A DNA stretch of 64,000 bases from the NCBI GenBank assembly GCA_002311385.1, contig DCAE01000097.1, forward strand, positions 6,451 through 70,450, given 5' to 3'. The position numbers and the translations under genes were made by a program. This document shows positions 35,264 through 44,718 of this stretch, piece by piece. The notes below the pieces were generated by a model. The model was not told where the DNA came from, ran no database searches, and saw only the letters and a list, made by a program, of their open reading frames with translations. How positions within the stretch are numbered: position 1 is the stretch's first letter; every line of letters begins with the position of its first letter. This DNA is from Dehalococcoidia bacterium UBA1141. Its GTDB lineage: Bacteria; Chloroflexota; Dehalococcoidia; Lucifugimonadales; UBA3495.

Positions 35264-36031
35264 CTATTTCACCGCAATCAAGAATAGCCGTCTGAATGGC
35301 AATAGGGTGCTTCCATCGGCCCGGCGAACGTAAGCTTTACTTATAGCTTCCCGGTAGGATTGCAGAAACGCTTCTTTGTCCCCGTCATTCAGCAATGCCA
35401 GAAGAGGACCCAAGATACTCCCCTTGGTCCATTCCACCACCGGATCGTCGCCTTGAAGCACGTGTAGGTAGGTGATTTCCCAGAAGTCCAAACGGGTGGC
35501 GTGGGGGCTAAGAATGTCGTAGTAAGCGGAGAAATCCAACACCGGGTGCTCTCGCAATTCCGGTTCCAAGACCTCCCGCCAAGGTCCGGCTCGGGCCGTT
35601 TTGGCGATTAGCTCATGGGTGGGCGCTGAAAAATTCTGGGGCATCTGGACAGCAAGCACTCCGCCGGGGTTCAAACCAGTCATCAACCGGGGAAACAATT
35701 CATCGTGGTCATCTAGCCAATGCAGTGCGGCGTTGGAATATAGAAGGTCGGCGGGGATTTTGGGGTTCCAGCCGTTCAGGTTCTGTTGCTGCCAGGTCAC
35801 CTCCGCGTCCAATGCGCTGGCTCTTTCCAACATTGTCTCTGAGGAGTCGATGCCGGTGACCGTGGCGCCGGGCCAGCGCTCCTTGAGAAAGGACGTAACT
35901 ATGCCGGTGCCGCATCCCAAGTCATAGATTATCGACGGGTCTTCCAATGGTATGCGAGCAAGCAGGTCCAAAGCCGGCTGCAACCGCTCGTTGCCAAATC
36001 GCAGGTATTGTGTGGGATTCCAAGTACTCAT
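35264..36031 (-). CDS. Trans-aconitate 2-methyltransferase-like SAM methyltransferase
   Basis: A 255-residue class I methyltransferase. SAM motif I is Y-D-L-G-C-G-T-G-I-V-T, with an acidic motif II (T-G-I-D-S-S-E-T-M) and P-A-D-L-L-Y-S-N-A-A-L-H-W-L as motif IV. The last pattern and length fit Tam, which detoxifies trans-aconitate formed from citric acid cycle intermediates. ATG at 36031 has AGGA 8 nt upstream; a reading from 36121 adds a poorly conserved tail. It lies 42 bp upstream of the Tag-like gene on the same strand. Confidence 0.82.
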   Translation of the reverse strand: MSTWNPTQYLRFGNERLQPALDLLARIPLEDPSIIYDLGCGTGIVTSFLKERWPGATVTGIDSSETMLERASALDAEVTWQQQNLNGWNPKIPADLLYSNAALHWLDDHDELFPRLMTGLNPGGVLAVQMPQNFSAPTHELIAKTARAGPWREVLEPELREHPVLDFSAYYDILSPHATRLDFWEITYLHVLQGDDPVVEWTKGSILGPLLALLNDGDKEAFLQSYREAISKAYVRRADGSTLLPFRRLFLIAVK

Positions 36032-36168
36032 ACATAAATCCTGTGTGTGAATTCTATAAATATCCCGGTGTTTGACCTGGAATATCAGCCTATTGGCGTG
36101 GTGTGTTAGACTCTTCGCCAACTGGTGATTCTACTCACCGAGTCAATCAGATACGCCGACTGAACCCA

Positions 36169-36174
36169 TATAAT
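36169..36174 (+). promoter_or_regulatory. -10 promoter box for the AhpD-like selenoprotein gene
   Basis: A perfect TATAAT lies 91 bp before the ATG at 36265. The -35 region 17-18 bp upstream is not consensus. Confidence 0.4.
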
Positions 36175-36264
36175 ATACGCACCGTGCCTTGTTAGGTAAA
36201 CCATGTGAACGACGCCAGTACCATGTACCAGGACCGTGTGCCAGAACCAATTAAAGGAGGATTC

Positions 36265-37068
36265 ATGGAGACAGTACGCCTGTTGGAAGAGCACGAGTTT
36301 CCTCAAGAACTCCAGAAATACTTCGAGGGGACCAAAACCTGGTTCGGCATAGACTATCTTCCCAAGATGAGCAAGGTCATCTCCTATGCCCCGGAGTTCG
36401 CCAGTACCCACGGGCGTTGCAGCCGCCGGGCGATGGTGGACGGAGACCTGACGCGAGCGCAGAAGGAGATGATTGCTGTTGCGGTCAGCGCCGTCAACGC
36501 ATGTGAATATTGAACCGTAGCTCATACCACAGCCGGGAAGCTTGTGGGTTATGGAGACGACGCATACTGGTATGAAGCCGCCTACGTCTATGGTGTTACC
36601 AACGGCATAAACGCAGTTGCCGACGGACTGCGACTACCTCTGGAGAATTCGGACACACCAGCCAGAAAGCCCCTGATCATGCCCATCGAGTTCGAAGAGG
36701 CCTCCGATAGAGTGAAGGACACCTACTCGGACATCATGACCTTTTATCAGTCCGAGCAAATCCCTGCGATTTTCAAAACCCTGGCCCACGACGATGGATA
36801 TTTGAAAGATTATTGGGGAGCGGTACGATTCGTGTTCAGCGATGGCAGGTTGGACCGTTTGACCAAAGAGACTCTCGCCTTTACTGCATCAATGGCGGCC
36901 AAGTCGGACTACGGCGTGGACTTTCATTTGACCGAAGCCCGGCGTCTCGGACTCAGCGAGAAGGGTGTCATGGAAGCGGTGCAGGTGGTCCAACTATTTA
37001 GTTGCTACACCAAGATGGCGGATGGCCTTCAACTCAGCCCTGATTTCGACCCCATGGGCGTCACTTAG
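36265..37068 (+). CDS. AhpD-like (CMD family) selenoprotein with in-frame TGA (Sec83)
   Basis: One 267-residue protein if TGA at 36511-36513 is read as selenocysteine. AhpD/carboxymuconolactone decarboxylase-family peroxidases carry C-x-x-C-x-x-x-H; here the motif reads C-E-Y-U-T-V-A-H (C80 to H87), so the TGA sits exactly at the second redox cysteine. ATG at 36265 has AAAGGAGG 4 nt upstream. The reading frame continues uninterrupted after the TGA. A second CMD-like half (about residues 140-250) has S-D-Y-G-V-D-F-H at the equivalent site, without redox residues. A hairpin follows the TGA. Thiol-dependent peroxide or disulfide reduction is likely; the electron donor is not evident. Confidence 0.87.
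36521..36556 (+). promoter_or_regulatory. Candidate bacterial SECIS hairpin of the AhpD-like gene
   Basis: The stem CTC-ATA-CCACA-GC pairs with GC-(T)-TGTGG-(GT)-TAT-(G)-GAG. The 6-nt loop CGGGAA starts 21 nt after the TGA and has G at its second position, as expected for bacterial SECIS elements. Small bulges are tolerated in known examples. It is also coding. Confidence 0.65.
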
Positions 37069-37080
37069 GGACCTTTTCCA

Positions 37081-37136
37081 CCGCAGAGGCGCAGAGAACG
37101 CAGAGATTTTCAGATTTCTCTCTGCGTTCTCTGCGG
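37081..37136. repeat. Palindromic CCGCAGAGG-type repeat between convergent genes
   Basis: CCGCAGAG(GCGC)AGAGAACGCAGAGA pairs with TCTCTGCGTTCTCTGCGG. The inverted repeat lies 12 bp after the AhpD-like stop and 28 bp before the stop of the convergent Rieske gene. It resembles a widely dispersed bacterial repeat and may also act as a bidirectional terminator. Confidence 0.7.
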
Positions 37137-37164
37137 TGATAACGCCGTATTCCGCTTACCTGGG

Positions 37165-38433
37165 TCAATGGTCAAGCGACATTAGCTCGTCCCACCGGTG
37201 GTAGAAGCGCCGGTGGTTGCTTTCGCTCATAGCGTAATCGCTGGCCCAGCCGCCTAGCGCCGAATCAAAATGGTCGTGACCCAGTCCCATCTGGTTGTTC
37301 AAATCCACTCGCTTGGCCATAAAACCCTTGCTGGTGCCAGTGCATTCTTGCCAGTTGTCCATGTCGTCTTGCTCGAATGTGCCAGCCGGACTGTGGGCCC
37401 GAACGGACGCCAGCCTGATGGCTTCTTTTACTTCCGGGGGAGCGTCCCTGTCCACGTAGCTAAAGGCCCAAATCTCAATCTGTCCAGGACCTTTGGGATG
37501 CAAAACCCGAAATTGCTGGGCGATAGTGCGAATCATCCCGAAGTTGGGGAAAACAGTGCCAACAATAGGGTTGGCCAATTCCCAACGTTTGCCTAAGCGA
37601 TGTTTCGCTTCCTCCCGAACGGAATCTTCATAACCTTTGATTTGAGGCACTGCAGCCTCGGAAAACTCACCCGCGCCCCGAGATATCAAGCAGTGCCCAT
37701 TACCCGGAGAGATTATCTGTCCCTGCAAGCCGGAACCCCGCTGCTGCCGGTTGCGGGACTCGGAAGTGGTGCCAGTCTTAAGGGCGGACAGGTGGCTCCA
37801 TGCCACATGATAGGAATCACCGGCGAAGTTCTCGGCGGGAAATTTCCAATTTGCGGGCACCACCGACTTGTGAACCCAGCCAATCACCTCAACACCGCCT
37901 TCCCGGCGTCCGAAAAAGGCATCCAAGTACCAGGTCATCTCGCCTAGATATTCCCGCAACGGAGGCGCATCCGCATCGAAGGTGGCGAAAAACAGGCCAT
38001 TGTAGCTGTCCAGTTGAGCCACCCGAGAAAGGCCCCATTTACCCAATTCCAATTTTTCGTAGTATGCGTCTTTCAGGTTGGGCACCGCTACCAGGCTGCC
38101 GTCGTTGCTATAAGCCCAACCATGGTAGGAGCAGGTAAACGAACTGGCATTGCCAGAGTCTGCCCGGCATAGGCGGTTTCCTCGGTGGCTGCAGATATTT
38201 AGAAAGGCGTTTACCTTGCCTCTCCTGTCACGCACAACCAAGACCGGGTCTTCTCCCATGTAGGTGGTGAAGAAGTCTCCAGGTTTGGGGATTTGAGATT
38301 CATGGCAAAGGAACAACCAGCACCGGGCAAAGATTCGCTCTAATTCCTGCTGGTATATGTCATTCTCGACGAATATTCGCCGGGACACCAGGCCGTTTTC
38401 GGTATCCACCAACCCCTTGGTATCCATCGCCAT
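37165..38433 (-). CDS. Rieske non-heme iron ring-hydroxylating oxygenase, alpha subunit
   Basis: A protein of about 422 residues. The Rieske [2Fe-2S] site is C-S-H-R-G-N ... C-S-Y-H-G-W-A-Y (about residues 80-105). The mononuclear iron site is in N-F-A-G-D-S-Y-H-V-A-W-S-H. The two sites and the length match oxygenase alpha subunits that attack aromatic or related substrates. No beta subunit, ferredoxin or reductase gene is adjacent, so the electron supply is elsewhere. The gene at 53748 is a close paralogue with an almost identical N-terminal 130 residues. ATG 38433 follows AGGGGG by 6 nt. Confidence 0.9.
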   Translation of the reverse strand: MAMDTKGLVDTENGLVSRRIFVENDIYQQELERIFARCWLFLCHESQIPKPGDFFTTYMGEDPVLVVRDRRGKVNAFLNICSHRGNRLCRADSGNASSFTCSYHGWAYSNDGSLVAVPNLKDAYYEKLELGKWGLSRVAQLDSYNGLFFATFDADAPPLREYLGEMTWYLDAFFGRREGGVEVIGWVHKSVVPANWKFPAENFAGDSYHVAWSHLSALKTGTTSESRNRQQRGSGLQGQIISPGNGHCLISRGAGEFSEAAVPQIKGYEDSVREEAKHRLGKRWELANPIVGTVFPNFGMIRTIAQQFRVLHPKGPGQIEIWAFSYVDRDAPPEVKEAIRLASVRAHSPAGTFEQDDMDNWQECTGTSKGFMAKRVDLNNQMGLGHDHFDSALGGWASDYAMSESNHRRFYHRWDELMSLDH

Positions 38434-38698
38434 CACTCACCCCCTGTACTCCAGAGAATCGAGAATTCGACGCCGTATTTGCCTTGGCGAATGTATAGCA
38501 CGGTGGAACTTGAGGGTCAAGCGGAATCAGGAAACAGTCAGCGGAACATTCACGTTTTCGTCATTTCGTCCCAAAGTAGAACCAAACATTGTGCGGTTGG
38601 TCGTGGACAAAGGCTGTGCCCGCGGGTAACATTGCCCATTATCCTTCCAAGACTGGATAAACGCCTAAATTCGAATCAATAACCTGTGAGGATTTAAC

Positions 38699-39565
38699 AT
38701 GGCGCATATCAAACAAACCATCGGCAACGTAGAAATATTTGTTATACACGACGCCGAGATTGCTCTACCCGTTACTCGGTCTTTCCCCGACGTTCCAGTG
38801 GAAGCCTGGGCTCCATATCAAGAGCGGTTCCCCGAAGCTTTCTCTGGCGCCGACAGCATGCGCGTCCACTTTGAGTGCTACCTGGTACGCTCTCAGGGGC
38901 AAACAATACTGGTGGATACGGGCCTGGGTTCGTCCAATACCAATCCAGGCACTGTCATCAACGTGGGGGGAGGCACTGAAGGGGAACTGTTGAGCCACCT
39001 CCAATCCGCCGGTTTTCAGGCCAGCGATATAGATACTGTGTTCCTGACCCACCTCCACCCGGACCATGTGGGTTGGAATGTGACTAGGAGCGACGCAGGC
39101 GAGTCGGTGACCTTTCCAAAGGCTCGCTACGTGGGAAATCAGGCCGACTGGGACGCTTTCGACACACCCAAAGACTCAGAGGTCTTTGGTTACGATTGGT
39201 GGGCCGACACAATGACACCACTGAAAAGACTCGGAGTACTCGAACTGGTCACCGGCGAGACTCAATTGACCAGCGAAATCACCGCCATACCCACCCCGGG
39301 CCATACGCCGGGCTCCATGAGTCTGGCCATAACATCCGCAGGCGAGAAAGCATTTATCATGGGAGATGTGTTCCACGGCCCGGCCCAAGTCACCGAGTCG
39401 GACTGGGTGTTCCACTACGATGTGGACCCTGACTTGGCCGTGCAAACCAGAAACCGGATGCTAGACCGGATAGAAGCAGAAAACGCAGCCATGGCCGTCT
39501 GCCATCACAGCGGTTTTGGTCGGGTAATTCGGGTGGAGGGCCGCCGCTATTGGCAGGCTATGTGA
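38699..39565 (+). CDS. Metallo-beta-lactamase fold hydrolase
   Basis: A 288-residue MBL-fold protein. Its zinc site is T-H-L-H-P-D-H-V-G-W (H-x-H-x-D-H), followed by a C-terminal H in P-G-H-T-P-G-S-M-S, an Asp in M-G-D-V-F-H and the final C-H-H-S-G-F-G. It resembles quorum-lactonase-type or aryl-ester hydrolases of this fold. GAGGA precedes the ATG. It lies beside the Rieske and LLM genes, which suggests a catabolic role; the substrate cannot be read. Confidence 0.85.
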   Translation: MAHIKQTIGNVEIFVIHDAEIALPVTRSFPDVPVEAWAPYQERFPEAFSGADSMRVHFECYLVRSQGQTILVDTGLGSSNTNPGTVINVGGGTEGELLSHLQSAGFQASDIDTVFLTHLHPDHVGWNVTRSDAGESVTFPKARYVGNQADWDAFDTPKDSEVFGYDWWADTMTPLKRLGVLELVTGETQLTSEITAIPTPGHTPGSMSLAITSAGEKAFIMGDVFHGPAQVTESDWVFHYDVDPDLAVQTRNRMLDRIEAENAAMAVCHHSGFGRVIRVEGRRYWQAM

Positions 39566-39588
39566 CCTACACCGTGAATGCTAGTCCA

Positions 39589-40602
39589 TTAAAGTTTATG
39601 GATGGCGGGGATGACTTCCTGGCCCGTAAAGTCGATATACTCCAGAACCTCGGATTGGGGCATATCGGGATAGAATAGCCGGATCATCACGTCGGTGAAG
39701 CCCATCTGTTTGTACTCGTTAATCTGCCGTATGCACTCATCGGGCGTGCCGATCAAAAATGTGTCGTCCATCAAAGACTCATGGTCTCCCGTGACTTTTC
39801 TGGTCAGCACCTCGTCGGTTCCTCCCAGGCCGTGCTGGGCATAGACTTCGTATTTCTTAACCACGCCTCCTTTGGCTTTGGCTAGCGCTTTCTCATGGGT
39901 GGGGGCGCAGAAATACTCCCGGACGATAACCATGTCCTCGGGTATGGGCTTTCCGCTCTTTTCCAAGGCTCGATGGTAGACGTCAATCTGGTGGCGTATG
40001 GTCGCCTTGGATTGAGCAGGCCCAACATATAGTATGTCGCCCTCGCGGCCCACGCGCCGCACCGCCGGGTCGCTCATTGCCGCTTGCCAGACCTTCGGGT
40101 AAGGCTTCTGATAGGGCCTGGCGGTGGGCCGAGCATTGGTCACTTGGAAGTGCTCACCATGATGAGTTACTTCGTCTTCGGTCCAAAGTCGCCGCATCAG
40201 GCGCAAAGCTTCGGTGATCCGAGATCCGCGATGGGCCATGCTGGTTCCCATGGCTTCGAATTCCTCGGGCCGGTAACCCAGCCCGACGCCCAGGATAAAC
40301 CGTCCTTCACAGATGTGGTCGAGGGTGGCGACTTGCTCCGCAACATCCACCGGGTTCAACAACGGGAGCAGCAACACCGATGTTGCTAGTTTCATGTTTC
40401 CCGGCTCTGCCGCCAACCGAGCCAAGATAGGCCAGGGCTGGAAATGCTGAAAAGGATCTATCAGCAAGTGGTGACCCCAGCAAAAAGCATCGAATCCTGC
40501 ATCAGCGGCGGCTCGGAACTGGCCCAGATGGTCTTGCCACTGCTGTTGGAGGTCCAACGTCTCTCGCAAGACGACGTGCCCTACGTGGTAACCTACGCGC
40601 AA
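39589..40602 (-). CDS. LLM class flavin-dependent oxidoreductase
   Basis: A 337-residue luciferase-like protein, F420- or FMN-dependent. N-terminal D-A-G-F-D-A-F-C-W-G-H-H and central G-R-F-I-L-G-V-G-L-G-Y-R-P-E-E-F match the core of the family. C-terminal G-F-T-D-V-M-I-R-L is typical. Length suits a single TIM-barrel domain. It converges on the MBL-fold gene and is the second of three such enzymes here. The start is ATG 40602. Confidence 0.85.
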   Translation of the reverse strand: MRVGYHVGHVVLRETLDLQQQWQDHLGQFRAAADAGFDAFCWGHHLLIDPFQHFQPWPILARLAAEPGNMKLATSVLLLPLLNPVDVAEQVATLDHICEGRFILGVGLGYRPEEFEAMGTSMAHRGSRITEALRLMRRLWTEDEVTHHGEHFQVTNARPTARPYQKPYPKVWQAAMSDPAVRRVGREGDILYVGPAQSKATIRHQIDVYHRALEKSGKPIPEDMVIVREYFCAPTHEKALAKAKGGVVKKYEVYAQHGLGGTDEVLTRKVTGDHESLMDDTFLIGTPDECIRQINEYKQMGFTDVMIRLFYPDMPQSEVLEYIDFTGQEVIPAIHKL

Positions 40603-40664
40603 TTGTGAGCCTCCATTTATAGTTTGGTTTGATTCAAGTGAATAGCGCAGCTCATTACCTGGTT

Positions 40665-41903
40665 CTATGCCTTGCTGCGCTCCTCAAACTCGGCTCGGGC
40701 CGCCGCCAGTAGTTCGGGATTTTCCAAGAAGTCACACGCGGTTAACGATAGTGATTTGGCGACGGCAATGGCATTGGAGAAGGCCAGCTCGGTGGTAGCG
40801 GTCTCGCTCATTTCCCTGGAGTGGGAAGCCACCGGATGGTCACTCACCGCATACCTCAACTCAAAGGACGGCATCACCTGGCTGACATTGCCAAAATCGG
40901 TGGATGCCGCGCTGCCCTGTCGGCCAGGATAGGGCTCGTCCAACGGGATGCCGATCGCCAATGCGTTGGCCCTAAGGGTGTTTGCCACCACGGAGTTGGG
41001 TCGCACGTTTTCGTAGAAGGGATAGAATTCTTCTATCTCCAGCCGCGCCCCGGCCATGGCTGCGGCGCCTTCCGCCGCACTCCGAACTTTGCCTACCACA
41101 ACATCGCTCAAGTAGTTTCTGTCCCGGCAGCGGAGCATGAAATTGGCGGCGGCATACTCCGGCACCACGTTTGGAGCTTTCCCGCCATCGGTGATTATCC
41201 CGTGTATGCGAACATCCTCCCGCAGGTGCTGGCGAAGGGCGTCGATGCCGGTGAACAGGTGAATAACCGCATTCAGGGCATTGATTCCTGCCTCGGGGGC
41301 GGCGGCGGCGTGCGCTGCTTTGCCGTGGAAGATGTAGCGGTAGCCAACCATGGCCAGGCTCCAGCTTTCGGTTAAGGGTATCTCGGTGGGAATCACCGTG
41401 CGGTTTGACGACGGATGGGAGGAAAGGGTTAGGTCCACGTCTTCAAAAACGCCTGCGTCCAGCATGCGAATCTTCCCGCCACCGCCCTCTTCGGCAGGCG
41501 TCCCGATGACCATCACCCGACCGTGAAGGGACTTCAGGTTTGCTAGCACGCCCAAGCCAGCCCCCATGCCAGCCATAGCAATCAGGTTATGGCCACAACC
41601 ATGGCCTATCTCGGGCAGGGCGTCGTATTCAGCAAGGATTGCCACAGTTGGCCCTGAGCCAGCTCCTCCGTTCATAGTGGCACGAAACGCAGTCTCTACC
41701 CCACCAACGCCCCTTTCCACTTTCATGCCGTGCCGTTCCAATGCGTCAGCCAATACCTTTGCCGCATGGTGCTCTTGATAGTTGAGCTCCGGATGGGCGT
41801 GTATATCCAACGAGATATCTACCAACTCGGAGCGTGCGGCATCAATCGATTCGTTGGCCACCGAAAAAAGCGATTCTTTGGATGGAGCATTATCTATAGC
41901 CAT
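40665..41903 (-). CDS. M20 family metallo-amidohydrolase
   Basis: A protein of about 412 residues resembling p-aminobenzoyl-glutamate hydrolase subunit B and other M20D aminoacylases. The zinc ligands are visible: H-A-H-P-E-L-N near the N-terminus, E-Y-D-A-L-P-E-I-G-H-G-C-G-H, and H-P-S-S-N in the centre. ATG at 41903 follows GAGAGG by 5 nt. It lies 62 bp upstream of the LLM gene on the same strand, so they are probably co-transcribed. The substrate is likely an N-acyl amino acid or amide. Confidence 0.85.
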   Translation of the reverse strand: MAIDNAPSKESLFSVANESIDAARSELVDISLDIHAHPELNYQEHHAAKVLADALERHGMKVERGVGGVETAFRATMNGGAGSGPTVAILAEYDALPEIGHGCGHNLIAMAGMGAGLGVLANLKSLHGRVMVIGTPAEEGGGGKIRMLDAGVFEDVDLTLSSHPSSNRTVIPTEIPLTESWSLAMVGYRYIFHGKAAHAAAAPEAGINALNAVIHLFTGIDALRQHLREDVRIHGIITDGGKAPNVVPEYAAANFMLRCRDRNYLSDVVVGKVRSAAEGAAAMAGARLEIEEFYPFYENVRPNSVVANTLRANALAIGIPLDEPYPGRQGSAASTDFGNVSQVMPSFELRYAVSDHPVASHSREMSETATTELAFSNAIAVAKSLSLTACDFLENPELLAAARAEFEERSKA

Positions 41904-42069
41904 AACAACCTCTCTATTCACCTTGCTTGTGAGTCACTTACTTTGTGAGTTTATATTGCGGAATCATATCTACCGGAGCTTAATGGACTATCAGTATACC
42001 GAAACCACGTCGCCAACCAAACACCTTTATGCAAATATCACGTCTATCAGCGGTCGTGAAATACTGATC

Positions 42070-42146
42070 CGTCATTCCGGCGAAGGCCGGAATCCAGAAA
42101 GGTCTCATATCAACAAGTTCCAGGGCACCGGCCTTCGCCGGTGAGA
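42070..42146. repeat. Dispersed repeat, GTCATTCCGGCGAAGGCCGG type
   Basis: GTCATTCCGGCGAAGGCCGGAATCC (42071-42095), itself a near-palindrome, is followed by ACCGGCCTTCGCCGGTGAGA (42127-42146), a second copy in the opposite direction. The element occurs in the 400-bp gap before the PIG-L gene and has no coding capacity. Confidence 0.6.
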
Positions 42147-42303
42147 CTGAATGCTTTTCATTTCCCTCGGTAAGATAAATTTACAGCGCTATTTAACTCG
42201 ATGTTAGAATAGCCCACAGGTTCCGGCCACCCGTATAGTCTCAGCTTTAATCAGAGGTCGGAAACTCTCGAATTAATCACAAAAAATTAACCGGAGAATC
42301 AAT

Positions 42304-43038
42304 ATGGCTCAAGGCCCCAAACTAGAAGCATTGCCCGAAGACTGGACCAGAGCGCTGGCCGTGGTGGCTCACCCGGACGACTTGGAATACGGCGCATCCG
42401 GCGCTATTGCCCGGTGGACCGCCCAAGGAAAGGAGGTCATTTATCTCATAGTCACCAAAGGAGAAGCCGGGATTGACAGCCTGCCGCCGGAAGAGACTGG
42501 TCCTATACGGGTTCAAGAAGAACGAAACAGCGCCAGGGTGGTTGGGGTCGAAACCGTGGAATTCTTAGCCCACCAAGACGGCGTGATTGAAGGGGGATTG
42601 CCCCTCAGGCAAGACATCACATTGGCCATCAGGCGGCATCGTCCCGATGTGGTGATAACGATGAGTTATGAAGATGGCCCAAGAGGCCCTTCATCGGCGG
42701 ACCACCGAGCGGTGGGTCTGGCAGTGGTGGACGCTGCCAGAGACGCAGGCAACCGTTGGGTTTTTACCGACCAACTAACAGGGCAAATTTCTGGAGGTCT
42801 AGAACCTTGGAACGGCGTACAAATGCTCTGCCTGACCAACGTCAGCAATCCGACCCACGGAGTAGATGTCACCGGCTACATGGACAAAGCGGTGGCTTCA
42901 TTAATGGAACACCGGGTGTATCTAAGTAACCTGAGCCGACAGGAGGACCCCAGCGACATGCTGCGCTCTCAAGCCGAAGAGCGGGGCAAGCTCGTGGGGT
43001 GTAAATACGCCGTGGTCTTTCAGGTTATGAATATGTGA
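42304..43038 (+). CDS. PIG-L family zinc deacetylase
   Basis: A 244-residue member of the LmbE/PIG-L family (GlcNAc deacetylases, also used in mycothiol and bacillithiol metabolism). The zinc motif A-H-P-D-D-L-E-Y-G near residue 19 and D-H-R-A-V-G near 138 hold the metal ligands. ATG 42304 has GGAG in the upstream 10 nt. It stands alone between M20 and GMC genes; the substrate is not fixed by context. Confidence 0.87.
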   Translation: MAQGPKLEALPEDWTRALAVVAHPDDLEYGASGAIARWTAQGKEVIYLIVTKGEAGIDSLPPEETGPIRVQEERNSARVVGVETVEFLAHQDGVIEGGLPLRQDITLAIRRHRPDVVITMSYEDGPRGPSSADHRAVGLAVVDAARDAGNRWVFTDQLTGQISGGLEPWNGVQMLCLTNVSNPTHGVDVTGYMDKAVASLMEHRVYLSNLSRQEDPSDMLRSQAEERGKLVGCKYAVVFQVMNM

Positions 43039-43050
43039 TTTTCGTGCCTT

Positions 43051-44595
43051 TTATTTGCCTTCGCTGATCCAGTTGGCCACCCGCTCCCCAATCATTACGG
43101 TTGTGGCATTAGTATTAGCGCGAATGACATCCGGCATAATCGAGGCGTCGGCTACCCTCAGCCCTTCCACTCCCCTGACCCGGCCATGTTGGTCTACCAC
43201 AGCCATGGCGTCGGAATCCGGGCCCATCTTGCAGGTGCCTGAAATGTGATGGGAGGTGCCGACGTTGCGGTTAAGCCAGGCGTCCAAGGCGTCATCGGAG
43301 GCCAAGTCCGCTTCGGTGGGGTTAACACAGTCCAAGATGATGTCCTTGAAAGACGGGTGCTCGGCCATGCGTAAAACCAGCCTGATGGCCTTTCGCATCC
43401 GCTCTCGGTCCAGCGGTTCCATCAGATAGTTGTAATCCAGATAGGGTTGCACGCTGGGGTCATTGGCGGTCAAGAGCAGTTCCCCGGAACCCAATGCAAG
43501 TTGCAGACTGGCGCTAAAGCCGATGTAATTCTCGTCGTCGTCAATCTGCACCTGAGCAGGCCGGTGTTCGCTGGTCATTAGCATGGGGCTAATCTGCATG
43601 TCGTTTCGGACGGTGGAACCCTCTACGGTGTAGCGCAGGCCCACTTGGATCACAGGGGCTTGGACCTCCGGACGGTCTCCGGTGGCGCGGAACAGCACCG
43701 CCGCCGATGGATGGTCCCTCAAGTTTTGGCCGACGCCTGGCGATTCGTGGACCAGCTCGATTCCCATAGATTTCAGGTGATCCGCAGGGCCGACACCTGA
43801 TAACATCAATAGCTGGGGAGAACCGATAGCCCCGCTACACAGCACAATCTGTTCGCCTTCCACGGTGAACCTTTCTCCACCGCTTTCCGCTTCCACGCCC
43901 ACAGCTTTCTTGCCTTCAAACAGTATGCGCCGGGCCATCACATCGCCCTTGATGGTCAAATTCAGACGGTGACGGGCCGGGTCCAGGTAGGCGATGGCCA
44001 TGCTGATGCGAACGCCGTCGATTGTGTTCCTGGCCCTTGGAGAAACACCCGTGGACTCGGGATGGTTCTGGTCCTCGTCGGCGGCAAATCCCTCGGCTAG
44101 GCAGGCTTGCTCAAAGGACAATGCGTAGGGAAGCCACTCGTTGCGTGGATAGCGACGCACTGGGACCGGCCCGGTGGAGCCGTGGAAGTCCCCGCTGAAA
44201 TCCAGGTCTGTTTCCATCTTGTTGAAATAGGGTAAGACGTCGGTAAATGCCCATTCGTCGTTTCCCACCGCTGCCCAACCGTCGTAGTCCTCAGGTATGC
44301 CCCGGAACAGCACCTGGCCGTTCACAGCGCTGGATCCTCCGGTGGCCTTTCCCCGGGGAATGGTCAATTCGGTTTGGTCGGCGGTTACCCGCGCCACGTA
44401 GTCCCAGCTATGAGGACCGTAAGCGGAAAGCCAAACGTTGTTGCCCATCTTCAAGTCTTCGGGCAGCTGCTCGAATACCGGGAAGTCGGGGCCGGCTTCC
44501 AGTAACAAGACGGAGCGGTTTGGGTCTTCCGACAAGCGTCCCGCCATCGTGCAACCGGCTGAGCCTCCACCAACGATTATCACGTCGTATTTCAT
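43051..44595 (-). CDS. GMC family FAD oxidoreductase (choline/alcohol dehydrogenase-like)
   Basis: A 514-residue flavoprotein. The FAD motif is V-G-G-G-S-A-G-C-T-M-A near the N-terminus, with A-T-G-G-S-S-A-V-N-G as the first GMC signature. The active-site region is G-T-S-H-H-I-S-G-T-C-K-M-G, ending in N-T-N-A-T-T-V-M-I-G-E. It oxidises primary alcohols to aldehydes. The start ATG is at 44595. No dedicated partner is adjacent; the next upstream gene on this strand is the MetE-like gene. Confidence 0.87.
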   Translation of the reverse strand: MKYDVIIVGGGSAGCTMAGRLSEDPNRSVLLLEAGPDFPVFEQLPEDLKMGNNVWLSAYGPHSWDYVARVTADQTELTIPRGKATGGSSAVNGQVLFRGIPEDYDGWAAVGNDEWAFTDVLPYFNKMETDLDFSGDFHGSTGPVPVRRYPRNEWLPYALSFEQACLAEGFAADEDQNHPESTGVSPRARNTIDGVRISMAIAYLDPARHRLNLTIKGDVMARRILFEGKKAVGVEAESGGERFTVEGEQIVLCSGAIGSPQLLMLSGVGPADHLKSMGIELVHESPGVGQNLRDHPSAAVLFRATGDRPEVQAPVIQVGLRYTVEGSTVRNDMQISPMLMTSEHRPAQVQIDDDENYIGFSASLQLALGSGELLLTANDPSVQPYLDYNYLMEPLDRERMRKAIRLVLRMAEHPSFKDIILDCVNPTEADLASDDALDAWLNRNVGTSHHISGTCKMGPDSDAMAVVDQHGRVRGVEGLRVADASIMPDVIRANTNATTVMIGERVANWISEGK

Positions 44596-44718
44596 TGCAA
44601 TTTCTCCTCACTAAACTCAATCAGCCTAAACATTTAGCCTAAAAATTATGGGATGTGTTGGTGCATATTACAGCCCTCACTGGGTTGCGGCAACACGCCA
44701 TGAATCCATTAATAACTT

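Noticed and set aside
36511..36513. TGA as an ordinary nonsense mutation in the AhpD-like gene
   Set aside because: It is placed at the redox Cys position, followed by a SECIS-like hairpin, and the downstream frame is intact; other broken genes here show different kinds of lesions.
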